Positions 1-7,694 of a DNA stretch of 64,000 nucleotides are shown in pieces. The position numbers and the translations under genes were made by a program. The notes beneath the pieces were generated by a model. It saw nothing but the letters and a program-made list of their open reading frames with translations, ran no database searches and was not told the origin of the DNA. Positions within the stretch are counted from its first letter, which is position 1. Each line of letters begins with the position of its first letter. Source of the stretch: Staphylospora marina (GTDB taxonomy: Bacteria > Bacillota > Bacilli > Thermoactinomycetales > Thermoactinomycetaceae); NCBI RefSeq assembly GCF_003856495.1, contig NZ_CP034118.1, positions 124,001-188,000 of the forward strand, given 5' to 3'.

Positions 1-14
1 AGAAGTGAGCAAGA

Positions 15-416
15 TTGAATTTTGAAACACATTCCGCAGGAAGGTGCCGGCATGCCCAACGAGGCAAACGCCGGAGGGGTTCCGCCACGTTGGAGTTTGT
101 CTCCGTTTGGCCGTTGGTGGTGTTGATGTGTCTGTTCGTCTGGCAGTTCGTGGTGGCGGGCATGGCCGTGCTGGAAACGGAGACGCTCGTCAAGGAAGGA
201 GCGAGGCTGGCCGCCCGGTCGGGCAGTGCGGAGCGGGAAGAAAAACGGGGGATGGAAGCGTTTCGGAACACCGGTGATTACCGCTTGGCGTCGTACCGGG
301 TGAAGATCCGTGACGGACAGGCCGAGGTTCATGCGGAGACGGAAATCGATGCCGTGTTCCTGCCGCTTCCGTCCTTTCGCTACCACGCATCGGCGAAGGC
401 ACCGGTCATCCGGTGA
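15..416 (+). CDS. TadE-like minor pseudopilin
   Basis: Small membrane-anchored pseudopilin of the TadE family (133 aa), expected to be a minor component of a Flp/Tad pilus or related secretion apparatus. A positively charged leader (about residues 10-21, many Arg/Lys) is followed by Gly22 and then SATLEF. This matches a prepilin-peptidase site with Glu at +5 of the mature protein. A single hydrophobic helix covers about residues 28-50. The rest is a short extracytoplasmic part. The start is a TTG just after an in-frame stop at 6-8 and has no clear ribosome site, so the true start could be a little downstream. It lies 41 bases before a second TadE gene; the main tad genes are presumably upstream, outside the window. 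Confidence 0.75.
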   Translation: MNFETHSAGRCRHAQRGKRRRGSATLEFVSVWPLVVLMCLFVWQFVVAGMAVLETETLVKEGARLAARSGSAEREEKRGMEAFRNTGDYRLASYRVKIRDGQAEVHAETEIDAVFLPLPSFRYHASAKAPVIR

Positions 417-457
417 CCGGAGGGACGGGCGAGCAACAAACTGTTTGGGAGGAAACG

Positions 458-1303
458 ATGATCGGGAAGCTTTCCGCGTGGAGCCGCACGCGCCGGAAAG
501 GGGCCTCCACGGTGGAGTTCATCATCATTTTGCCGCTGTTCATCCTTCTCTGTCTGGTGATTTGGCAATTGGTGGTGGCAGGCAAGGCGGTGATGGACAC
601 CCAGGCGGCTCTCCGGGATGCGGTGCGGGTGGCTTCGGTGACGGGGGATGCGGAGAAAGGAAAGGCACAGTTCAAGGTCACGTTCGTGGAAGACCGGCAA
701 TATCAGGTGGACTCGTTTGAGATCCGGATTGACGACGACGAAGTGAAAGCATGGGCGAAGATCAGGATTCCGTTGATTTTCATGGCCGAAAAGAGCACTT
801 TTACGTATCGGAGCACGGCGGAAGCACCGGTTTTGAACCCGTGGAAATCCTGGGCGGGGGGACCGACCGGCCCTTGGCTGACATCCGGCGGAATCCTCGG
901 TCCTCCGGTGCGGACGTGGATCCTGACCTCCCGTTTTGGTCCCCGTACGGACCCCAAGTACGGCGGGAGGGCGTTTCACAAGGGAATTGACCTGGCCGGA
1001 CCGTTGGGAACGCCGATTTATGCCGCTGCGGACGGAGTGGTGGTTCACGCCGGGCCGGGCACGGGGTACGGGAACTACATCAAAATCGATCACCTGAACG
1101 GTTTCCAAACCATCTACGCGCACATGTACGCGGACCAGATCTACGTGAGAAACGGCCAGCGGGTGACACGCGGGCAGCACATCGCGGGGATCGGCAACGC
1201 GGGCAAGTCGACCGGTCCTCATCTGCATTTTGAAGTGATCGTGGGAGGCGTGAAGGTGGATCCGCTGCTGTATGTTTCCAGATCCTCCGTGGCCGCCCGT
1301 TGA
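458..1303 (+). CDS. TadE-like pseudopilin fused to M23 (LytM) metallopeptidase
   Basis: A 281-aa protein with two domains. The N-terminus is TadE-like: a basic leader, Gly15 followed by ASTVEF (Glu at +5 of the predicted mature form), and one transmembrane helix at about 20-43. The pseudopilin region runs to about residue 125 and a Pro/Gly/Trp-rich linker to about 155. The C-terminal half is an M23 peptidase with the zinc ligands visible: His174 and Asp178 (FHKGIDLA), and His255/His257 (HLHFE), with His222 as a further conserved residue. M23 enzymes cut peptide cross-bridges in peptidoglycan. I chose ATG 458 over the upstream frame opening because GGGAGGAA lies just before it. It probably forms an operon with the preceding TadE gene. 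Inference: an assembled pilus component that opens or binds the wall. Confidence 0.85.
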   Translation: MIGKLSAWSRTRRKGASTVEFIIILPLFILLCLVIWQLVVAGKAVMDTQAALRDAVRVASVTGDAEKGKAQFKVTFVEDRQYQVDSFEIRIDDDEVKAWAKIRIPLIFMAEKSTFTYRSTAEAPVLNPWKSWAGGPTGPWLTSGGILGPPVRTWILTSRFGPRTDPKYGGRAFHKGIDLAGPLGTPIYAAADGVVVHAGPGTGYGNYIKIDHLNGFQTIYAHMYADQIYVRNGQRVTRGQHIAGIGNAGKSTGPHLHFEVIVGGVKVDPLLYVSRSSVAAR

Positions 1304-1328
1304 CATTTGACGTTTTCTTCATGAAAAT
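1300..1328 (+). promoter_or_regulatory. Candidate sigma-A promoter for a transcript past the TadE-M23 gene
   Basis: TTGACA (1300-1305, overlapping the stop codon) is followed after 17 bases by GAAAAT (1323-1328). Transcription would start near 1335 in a region with no convincing ORF and would run into the hairpins at 1385 and 1621. The -10 box is imperfect. Confidence 0.35.
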
Positions 1329-1384
1329 CAAGCGCGTTGCACGGTTCCTGAACCGATGCCGAGCGTGATGAAAGACATGGTGCA

Positions 1385-1406
1385 CCGGCAATGGGCCGGC
1401 TTTTTT
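1385..1406 (+). terminator. Possible weak intrinsic terminator
   Basis: CCGGC and GCCGG form a 5-bp stem around a 5-base loop, followed directly by C and TTTTTT. The stem is short, so termination would be partial. Confidence 0.4.
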
Positions 1407-1620
1407 GTGTGGGGCAACTTTCCGGAGTCCGGAAAAAATGATTTCCGTGTGAGTCATGGTTGCAAATCATTTCTGTTCCCGAAAGTCGAAGATGAAACAT
1501 TTGTATGGGATGGGGTATCCCGCGTCATCATCGAGTCTCCGTGCCTTTCGGATTTGTCTCGAGTCCGATATTGGATATGCCGGAACTTGCGGCGCTTGGT
1601 GGTAATCCCCTTCATTCATG

Positions 1621-1649
1621 GCTCCGGTCAACATGACCGGGGCTTTTTT
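1621..1649 (+). terminator. Strong intrinsic terminator, plus strand
   Basis: GCTCCGGTCA (1621-1630) pairs with TGACCGGGGC (1634-1643) over ten base pairs with a three-base loop, followed by TTTTTT. It ends whatever is transcribed from the TadE genes or from the candidate promoter at 1300. Confidence 0.85.
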
Positions 1650-1681
1650 GTGATCCGGAAAGACAGGTGAAACAGCCATCC

Positions 1682-1719
1682 AAAAAAGGCGCGCCCGGCT
1701 TTTGAAGACCGGGTGCGCC
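1682..1719 (-). terminator. Intrinsic terminator of the MFS gene
   Basis: On the minus strand an 11-bp GC-rich stem (1688-1698 with 1709-1719, one mismatch) is followed by six T residues (the A-run at 1682-1687). It lies about 75 bases past the stop codon of the MFS gene. Confidence 0.8.
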
Positions 1720-1794
1720 GTTTGGAACCAGCGGGATTCCGGAAACGCTTTCGTCACCGGAAGGAATGAAGAAGCGAAGGGGAGAAAAGGGGAC

Positions 1795-3087
1795 TCAGCC
1801 CGTCGCCTCCGCCTCCAACTCTTCCTCCACCGCGACCGCTTCCGTTTTTCCTTTTTCCAGATCAACGTTCAACAGCAGGATGATGCCCACGACGAAAAAC
1901 AGGGCCAACGAGGCGATTCCGGCCCGGCTGGAGCCGGTGAGTTGCCCGACCAGTCCGAAGACGGCCGGTCCGAAGATGGAAGCGAATTTGCCCGACAAGC
2001 CGTAGAAACCGAAGAATTCGTTGTTTCTCTCCGGAGGAACCAGCCGGCTGAAAATGGACCGGCTGAGTGCCTGGCTGCCGCCTTGCACGAAGCCGACCAT
2101 CACGGCGAGCAGGTAAAAATGGAGGGCGTTGGTCATGAAATAGCCCAAGATGACGATGATGAGATAAATGATCAACGTGGAAATGAGTGCCGGTTTGGAA
2201 CCCGTCTTTTCGGCGATGCGCCCGAAGAGAAACGTGAAAGGAATTCCCACGAACTGGGTGATCAGCAAGGCGGCGATCAGATCGGTTTGCGCGATGCCGA
2301 TTTCCGTCCCGTAGATGGTGGCCATTTTGATGATCGTGTTGATCCCGTCGCTAAAGAACCAGAAGGCAATCAGAAATTTGAGCAGTTCCGGGTACTTGTG
2401 CAGCCGACGGATGGTTTTTGCGACATCGGAGAATCCGGAGACGGCGTATTCACTGAAGGATTTCTGTCGGTCCGGCATTTTGGGATCGGGCACGTTCCGG
2501 AAGATGGGGATGGAAAACAGCAGCCACCAGACGCCCACGCTCAGGAACGAAATTTGCGTGGCCATCAGGGCGGACAAGCCCAGTTTGTCGTGGAACTGGA
2601 TGAGCCCCAGACACAAGGCCAGCAGGAGGCCGCCGCCGATGTATCCCCAGGCATAGCCGGCCGAAGAAACGGAATCCCGCTTCTCTTCCGGACAGATGTC
2701 GGTCAGATAGGCGTCATAAAAAATGTTGCCGGCGGAAAAACCGATCGAGCCGAACAACATCAGCACGGAAGCCCAGATCCACTCCCCTTCCCCGATGGTC
2801 GCCATCAGCAGGGAGGCTCCGGCGCCCATCCAGGTGAAAAATTGCAGGAATTTTCTTCTGCTGCCCGATTGGTCGGCAATCGCTCCGAGCACGGGAGCGA
2901 TGAGGACGATGACGACGAGTGAAATCGACTGAACATAGCCCCAATACGCCGTGGCGGTGGTGGGATCCAGATTGACGGCCGCCACGCTGGAAAAGAAGAT
3001 CGGCATCACCGCGGCCATGATGATGGTGGCGAAGGAGGAATTGGCCCAGTCGTACAGGACCCAGCTGCGGATCACCTTTTTGTTCAT
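1795..3087 (-). CDS. MFS transporter, UMF1/Atg22-like family
   Basis: A 430-aa integral membrane protein with about 12 hydrophobic segments. The N-terminus (VLYDWANSSFATIIM) is the hallmark of the UMF1 branch of the major facilitator superfamily, related to the yeast vacuolar effluxer Atg22. Also visible are the loop 2-3 region around DQSGSRRKFL and a central YDAYLTDI segment. The substrate of bacterial members is not established. The ATG is preceded on the minus strand by AAAGGGAGG at good spacing. The last 20 residues are acidic and cytoplasmic. It is a single-gene unit with its own terminator, transcribed away from the pseudokinase genes. Confidence 0.85.
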   Translation of the reverse strand: MNKKVIRSWVLYDWANSSFATIIMAAVMPIFFSSVAAVNLDPTTATAYWGYVQSISLVVIVLIAPVLGAIADQSGSRRKFLQFFTWMGAGASLLMATIGEGEWIWASVLMLFGSIGFSAGNIFYDAYLTDICPEEKRDSVSSAGYAWGYIGGGLLLALCLGLIQFHDKLGLSALMATQISFLSVGVWWLLFSIPIFRNVPDPKMPDRQKSFSEYAVSGFSDVAKTIRRLHKYPELLKFLIAFWFFSDGINTIIKMATIYGTEIGIAQTDLIAALLITQFVGIPFTFLFGRIAEKTGSKPALISTLIIYLIIVILGYFMTNALHFYLLAVMVGFVQGGSQALSRSIFSRLVPPERNNEFFGFYGLSGKFASIFGPAVFGLVGQLTGSSRAGIASLALFFVVGIILLLNVDLEKGKTEAVAVEEELEAEATG

Positions 3088-3326
3088 GTGAGGGGCCTCC
3101 CTTTGTTCGATTGTTCAGAAAACAAATCCCTCTTTCAGTGTAACACAGTGTCCAAGGAGGTGAAACCGGAGGAGGACCTTTGCATCACGGGTTTCATGCT
3201 ACAATGAACATACAGGCTGCGAAGGGAAGGATTGCCAGACCGGTTCCGCTGCGGTCCCGTGTGCGGAGGACCGGGCGGAAACGATGGCTCCCGGCAGCCA
3301 TCATCAGAGGGAAAGGCGGGCGAAAC

Positions 3327-4076
3327 ATGAAGTCGGCGGGAGACATGATCGGCGGTTGTTTCAAGGTCATCCAGTCGTTCCCGTTTGTCATCGGCACACT
3401 GTATTTTGCGGAAGAAGCGGTGTCGGGACAAACCCGTTCGTGCTTCATTCACGCGCTGAGCGAGCGCGTGGCCGGCAAGCTTCCCGACCCGGAAGCGGTG
3501 ATCCGGAGGGACGCTTCCGTGTTCTTTCCGATTCGGAAGGTGTTTGTGGAAGACGGGACGCTGTATCAGGTGTTTGATCGGCTCTCGGGGACCTTGTTGG
3601 CGTACCGACTGGAGCGGGAATCGTTCCGGGTGCCGGAAGCGGCGGCGCTGGGGCGCAAGGTGTGCAGCCGTGTGCTGTCACTGTATGCAAGAGGAGAATT
3701 CGCTTTGGTGCACCCTCAGAACATGTTGCTGTTGCCAAAGGGAAACATCCGGTTTCTCTACGGAGGCAAACAGGGAGTCTTGCCCAAACAGCCCGGACTT
3801 TTCATGGATACGAATGCAAAATCACGTCGGTTGGAAGAACAGATCGACGTTTTCATGTTGGGAGCGATGGTTTACCGAATGATCACGGGGAGAAATCCGG
3901 TATCGACCGGCTTGAAGGTGCCCAGAGCATCCCGTTTCCGACCGGATATTCCCCGGGAAATGGACGACTTGCTGGATGAGGCGTTGTCCGCGTCGCCGGA
4001 GAAACGTCCGGAATTGAGCCGGATGGAAGCCGTTTTCGGACGATTTTCCGCTTCACCGTTCCAGAAAGGCGGGTGA
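3327..4076 (+). CDS. Degenerate protein-kinase-like protein (pseudokinase 1)
   Basis: A 249-aa soluble protein whose C-terminal half resembles the C-lobe of Hanks-type kinases. VHPQNMLLLP stands where the catalytic HRDxxxxN loop should be, keeping only the Pro-Gln-Asn part. LYG stands where DFG should be. A well-kept helix F region (DVFMLGAMVYRMITGRNP) follows, then the closing RPDIPREMDDLLDEAL segment. The VAIK lysine, the HRD aspartate and the DFG aspartate are not evident, so catalysis is unlikely. The N-terminus shares IGG-YKV-like and RDASVF-P blocks with the next gene. ATG 3327 was chosen because a purine-rich AGAGGGAAAGG precedes it. The stop is three bases before the start of the paralogue, so they are co-transcribed and probably translationally coupled. 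Confidence 0.6.
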   Translation: MKSAGDMIGGCFKVIQSFPFVIGTLYFAEEAVSGQTRSCFIHALSERVAGKLPDPEAVIRRDASVFFPIRKVFVEDGTLYQVFDRLSGTLLAYRLERESFRVPEAAALGRKVCSRVLSLYARGEFALVHPQNMLLLPKGNIRFLYGGKQGVLPKQPGLFMDTNAKSRRLEEQIDVFMLGAMVYRMITGRNPVSTGLKVPRASRFRPDIPREMDDLLDEALSASPEKRPELSRMEAVFGRFSASPFQKGG

Positions 4077-4079
4077 ATC

Positions 4080-4766
4080 ATGACCGGATTTTGGAAAGAC
4101 GGAGAAATGATCGCGGGATCCTACAAGATCCTCAAACGGTTTCCGTTTGTGGAAGGCGAATTGTACCTGACGGAGCTCCCGTCAGATCGAAGCGGGCGAA
4201 AAACCCGGTTTGTGCACGTGTTTGAACCCGAAGGGATCGTGGATCCCGGAACATGGCGCAACCGGGACGCTTCGGTGTTTGTGCCCGTGGAGGACGTGTT
4301 CGTGGATAGGCATCGGTTGGTTCAGGTGTTTCATTTGCCCGAAGGACATTGGCTGGGGTGGTGGTTGATGCGCACCGCCCCGCTCCCACTGGAGGAGACG
4401 GCCGGCTGGGTCCGACAGGTGACGGATCTTGTGCGGATCATGAAGGACTCGGGGATGGAGGCGCCGGTCGATCCGCAAAATCTGTTGATGACGGACCACG
4501 GGCTTCGTTTTCTGTACGGATGCCCGATCAGTCGTGCCGGTGGGGATCCGGTGCAAGTGAAACGGCTGGCGGAGCTCATCTGGCTCATGTTGACCGGCAA
4601 GTTTCCGGGAGCGGGCGGAACGGGCCCGCTTCGCACCCTCCGCCGGGATGTTCCGGCGGAGCTGGAAATGTTGTTGGTGAGAGCCATGTCGCCGGATCCG
4701 CTCAGAAGACCGGGAATCAAAGACTTTGCGGCCTGGGCGGCGGGCTTGGCGCTTCGCCCGGTCTGA
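4080..4766 (+). CDS. Degenerate protein-kinase-like protein (pseudokinase 2)
   Basis: A 228-aa paralogue of the preceding gene. The same plan is visible: MIAGSYKILKRFPFVEGELY in place of a glycine-rich loop, the shared RDASVFVPVEDVFVD block, VDPQNLLMTDHGLRFLYG in place of the catalytic loop plus DFG, then LAELIWLMLTGKFP and a final RRDVPAELEMLLVRAM helix pair. The canonical Lys, HRD-Asp and DFG-Asp are absent, so I call it a pseudokinase. There is no transmembrane helix or sensor domain, unlike PrkC-type kinases. It begins three bases after the first copy. A regulatory or scaffolding role is only inference; a divergent non-kinase fold is possible. Confidence 0.6.
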   Translation: MTGFWKDGEMIAGSYKILKRFPFVEGELYLTELPSDRSGRKTRFVHVFEPEGIVDPGTWRNRDASVFVPVEDVFVDRHRLVQVFHLPEGHWLGWWLMRTAPLPLEETAGWVRQVTDLVRIMKDSGMEAPVDPQNLLMTDHGLRFLYGCPISRAGGDPVQVKRLAELIWLMLTGKFPGAGGTGPLRTLRRDVPAELEMLLVRAMSPDPLRRPGIKDFAAWAAGLALRPV

Positions 4767-4869
4767 CTCCCGATTCCGGAAGAGTCCACGTGCGAAAAAT
4801 TTTTCACGCCGGAGGGCGTTTGCGGACGAGCTCTTCCCCGAAAGTTTCTTTTGTTTCCTGAAAATTCTT

Positions 4870-4899
4870 TTGTCGTAGAATATTGTTTCTTGTTACAAT
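4870..4899 (+). promoter_or_regulatory. Sigma-A-type promoter for the DUF169 gene
   Basis: TTGTCG (4870-4875), an 18-base spacer and TACAAT (4894-4899), in an AT-rich stretch ending 43 bases before the start codon. Confidence 0.6.
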
Positions 4900-4942
4900 G
4901 ATAACGCATTCACGAACCGGTACGAATGAGGAGAGTGAGAGC

Positions 4943-5770
4943 ATGGACACGAAAAAACTGGCGGAGGAGCTCGAACGCCATGTCCGGCCCGACACGTTCC
5001 CTCTGGCGATTCGCGTGGTGAAAGAAGACGAATCCCTGCCTGAGAAAGTCAAACGTCCATATCGCGATTTCGGGGTGCAGATCACCATCTGCCAGGGGAT
5101 CACCATGGCCCGGAGATACGGATGGACGCTGGCGATGGGGGGAGAGGATATGTCCTGTCCGATCGCCAAGGTGGCGTTTGCTTTTGAAAAAAGTGTCCCG
5201 TTTTATGAAGAGGGCACGCTGGCTTGCGGGATGTACACCGAATCGATGGAAGCGGGAAAGAAGGCCGAGGAAGCGGTCCCCCGGTTTCGCGAAGGGGAGC
5301 AGGGCACCATCCTGGTCGGCCCGCTTGCACGTGCCGCTTGGGAGCCGGATCTGGTGCTGGTGTACGGCAATTCGGCGCAGGTGATGCGGTTGACGGCGGC
5401 GGCCCTGTACAAGCGAGGCGGTTCGCTGACCTCCCATTTCAGTGCCCGGGCGGATTGTGCCGAGATCGTGGTTCGCACGATTCAGACCGGGGAGCCGCAA
5501 GTGATCTTGCCCTGTTACGGAGACAGGGTCTTCGGCCAAACCCATGATCATGAGATGGCCTTCACCTTTCCGTACAAGCTGGCGGCCGAAATGGTTGAAG
5601 GGCTTGCGGGGACGCACCGGGGAGGCGTTCGTTATCCGATTCCCACGTTCCTGACTTACCGGGCCAAATTCCCGCCGACGTACGAGCAGTTGAACCGCAT
5701 GTGGGAACAGGCAGAAGCCGAAGCGCGAAACGAAGTGGAGAAAAAGGATGGAATCCCCGATATTGAGTGA
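4943..5770 (+). CDS. DUF169 family protein
   Basis: A 275-aa soluble protein of the DUF169 family, which has no agreed function. Visible features include a conserved N-terminal LAIRVVKEDE segment, the Cys-containing QITICQGITMARRYGWTL block, SCPIAKVAFAF, and the later LPCYGDRVFGQT-H block with a C-terminal Lys/Glu-rich helix. In some organisms family members sit near metal or cofactor genes, but nothing in this neighbourhood fixes a role. ATG 4943 is preceded by GAGGAGA at suitable distance and the gene has its own promoter (TTGTCG-18-TACAAT). It appears monocistronic, with a Yip1-family gene 111 bases downstream. Confidence 0.75.
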   Translation: MDTKKLAEELERHVRPDTFPLAIRVVKEDESLPEKVKRPYRDFGVQITICQGITMARRYGWTLAMGGEDMSCPIAKVAFAFEKSVPFYEEGTLACGMYTESMEAGKKAEEAVPRFREGEQGTILVGPLARAAWEPDLVLVYGNSAQVMRLTAAALYKRGGSLTSHFSARADCAEIVVRTIQTGEPQVILPCYGDRVFGQTHDHEMAFTFPYKLAAEMVEGLAGTHRGGVRYPIPTFLTYRAKFPPTYEQLNRMWEQAEAEARNEVEKKDGIPDIE

Positions 5771-5881
5771 ACGTCGAAAAAATGAGAAAAAATGTCGATG
5801 TTTCCCGGTTTATTTCGTGACGCGGGCGGTAATATGATAGGCGTACGGTTCCGCCACTTTTGCATGACAGGGGGATTGCGG

Positions 5882-6562
5882 ATGAGTGAATCCGTGCGGA
5901 CGGCACGTCCTTCAATGATCAGGGTACTGCTGGATCCGACTGAAGAGATGAAACGGATCCGGGAAAACCCCGTGTTTTGGGGAGCACTGCTTTTGGTGAC
6001 GTTGGCCGGCGCTGTGTTGTACGGGTTTCAAATGTATTTCGTTGCCCAAGATCCTGCTCTTTGGTCCCGAATGATGGGGAATGCAGAAATGCCCGGCGTC
6101 GGTCAGGAGCAATTGAAAACGGTCACGATGTTGGTCTCTGCGGTCGGGATGTTGTTCACCTATCCGGTTGGCTTGTTGATCGGTGCATTCGTTCTTTGGT
6201 TCATCGTTTCTCTTTTTCAAGGAGAAGCCACGTATCGCCAACTGTTTTCTTTGCAGGCTCATCTGGGGATCTTTGTGTTGCTGGGCTTGTTGGTCAACTT
6301 TGCGGGCACCGCGCTGTTCGGTTTGAACCCGATGTATCCTCCGACCAGTCTGGCCGCTTTTGTCGAGGCGGAAGGGATGCTGGAAGGGTTCCTGATGAAT
6401 CTGGAAGTGTTCAACATCTGGAGCACCGTGGTTCTTGCGATCGGACTGAAGGAAATTGCCGGGCTTTCCAAAGGCAAAGCATGGACGGTCGCCGTATTGT
6501 ATTGGGGTTTGTTTGCGTTGCTCGCAGCGGGAACATCGGGATTGGCATCGATCGGAGCGTGA
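5882..6562 (+). CDS. yknW: Yip1-family membrane protein (YknW-like)
   Basis: A 226-aa membrane protein with five predicted hydrophobic segments, typical of the Yip1/YIP1 domain. The N-terminal motif LLDPTEEMKRIRENPVFW is characteristic. The gene is the first of four in the order Yip1 - HlyD adaptor - ABC ATPase - MacB-type permease, which is the layout of B. subtilis yknWXYZ. There YknW helps assemble an exporter that protects against the SDP killing toxin. The start was set at ATG 5882, with an AGGGGGA ribosome site, rather than at upstream in-frame codons. The gap to the next gene is 28 bases. The name rests on family plus gene order, not on sequence comparison. Confidence 0.7.
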   Translation: MSESVRTARPSMIRVLLDPTEEMKRIRENPVFWGALLLVTLAGAVLYGFQMYFVAQDPALWSRMMGNAEMPGVGQEQLKTVTMLVSAVGMLFTYPVGLLIGAFVLWFIVSLFQGEATYRQLFSLQAHLGIFVLLGLLVNFAGTALFGLNPMYPPTSLAAFVEAEGMLEGFLMNLEVFNIWSTVVLAIGLKEIAGLSKGKAWTVAVLYWGLFALLAAGTSGLASIGA

Positions 6563-6590
6563 GATTTGACAGAGATGGAGGAGTTTTTGG

Positions 6591-7694
6591 GTGAGAAAAA
6601 AGATTTGGATCGGTGGGGGGATCATCGCGCTGGTCATGCTGATGATCGGCTTGGCGGTGTGGAAGAAACAGACCCCGGATGACATTCTGGAGGGAACCCG
6701 CCTGACCCCGCGAAACTTGGGAGAAACCTTCACCGTCAGCGGCTCGGTGGACACGGTTGACCGGCAGACCGTTCATCTGCAGCCTGACCGTGGAGAACTG
6801 AAAAAAATCTGGGTCAAGGCGGGGCAACGGGTGAAGCCCGGCGACAAACTGGTGGAGTATGAAAATCCGACCCTGCGGGCGGAACAGGAGCAGGTGGAAC
6901 TGCAAATCCGGGCCGCCCGGGTGAAGCTGAATTACCTTGAGAAACAGAAAAAGAACCTGGGCAAACCATCGACTTCCGCCGGTGCCGCTGCGGGGTCCCC
7001 GATGCCCGGCACCACCAAGGATGAACTCAATCAACAAATCGAATTGACGCGCCTCGAACTGAAGCAGGCGGAGAAACAGCGGGAACTGGTTCGTGAGCGC
7101 ATCCGCCGGCAGGTGGTGACCGCCACGATCGCGGGGACGGTCGTGGAAGTCAACCCCCGTGGCGGAACGGGAGCGGATGCAACGGCACCGCTGGTTCAAG
7201 TGGCCGATCTGTCGAAAATCCTCGTCACGGCCAATGTGTCGGAATTCGACGTGATCAAACTCAAGCCGGGGATGGGCGTGGACATCCGGTCGGAGGCCAT
7301 GCCGGACAAAAGTTGGACGGGAAAGGTGGAACGCATCGCCGACCTGCCCAAAGCGCAAGGACCGGAGGTAGGGGGAGGAGAGTCCCAGGTCCTGTATCCG
7401 GTGGAGATTCGTCCGAACGAGGCTCTTCCGTTTCGCATCGGCACCCGTTTGATCGTGGAAATCAAGGTCACGGGTGAACAGGTGAACGCCCTGCCGGAGT
7501 CGGCCATCGTGGAAGAAGGCGACAAGTTCTACGTGTTTGTGGTGGAAAACGGAAAGGCTGTCCGCAAAGAAGTGAAAATCGGGCAGCGGAACGGGGAGTA
7601 TGTGCAGGTGGTTTCCGGTCTGACCGCACAAGAGACGGTGCTGGCAGACCCGCCGAAAGATCTGCGCCCCGGGGAGGAAGTGACCGTCCGATGA
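6591..7694 (+). CDS. yknX: ABC exporter adaptor subunit, HlyD/MacA family (YknX-like)
   Basis: A 367-aa membrane-anchored adaptor. An N-terminal signal anchor (about residues 7-22) is followed by a barrel/lipoyl segment with KIWVKAGQRVKPGDKLVEYENP, a coiled-coil hairpin (about 90-175, rich in Gln/Glu/Lys/Leu, with a short Gly/Pro/Ala break near 125), the second lipoyl half (VVTATIAGTVVEV), and beta-barrel and membrane-proximal domains to the end. In Gram-positive bacteria such proteins link the exporter to the wall side of the membrane. GTG start with GGAGG ten bases upstream. Its stop overlaps the ATG of the ATPase by four bases, indicating translational coupling. Confidence 0.85.
   Translation: MRKKIWIGGGIIALVMLMIGLAVWKKQTPDDILEGTRLTPRNLGETFTVSGSVDTVDRQTVHLQPDRGELKKIWVKAGQRVKPGDKLVEYENPTLRAEQEQVELQIRAARVKLNYLEKQKKNLGKPSTSAGAAAGSPMPGTTKDELNQQIELTRLELKQAEKQRELVRERIRRQVVTATIAGTVVEVNPRGGTGADATAPLVQVADLSKILVTANVSEFDVIKLKPGMGVDIRSEAMPDKSWTGKVERIADLPKAQGPEVGGGESQVLYPVEIRPNEALPFRIGTRLIVEIKVTGEQVNALPESAIVEEGDKFYVFVVENGKAVRKEVKIGQRNGEYVQVVSGLTAQETVLADPPKDLRPGEEVTVR

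Larger units (their letters stand above)
1304..1794. other. 491-base intergenic region with three hairpins
   Basis: No credible gene on either strand. It holds two plus-strand hairpin/T-run elements (about 1385-1406 and 1621-1649), a short perfect hairpin near 1431-1444, and a minus-strand terminator (1682-1719) for the MFS gene. The stretch between the plus-strand hairpins could be a long 3' untranslated region or a small RNA; I do not recognise an RNA family. Confidence 0.5.

Noticed and set aside
1702-2922. Plus-strand frame of about 400 codons opposite the MFS gene
   Set aside because: Very Gln/Asp/Glu/Gly-rich, no ribosome site, antisense to a clear transporter.
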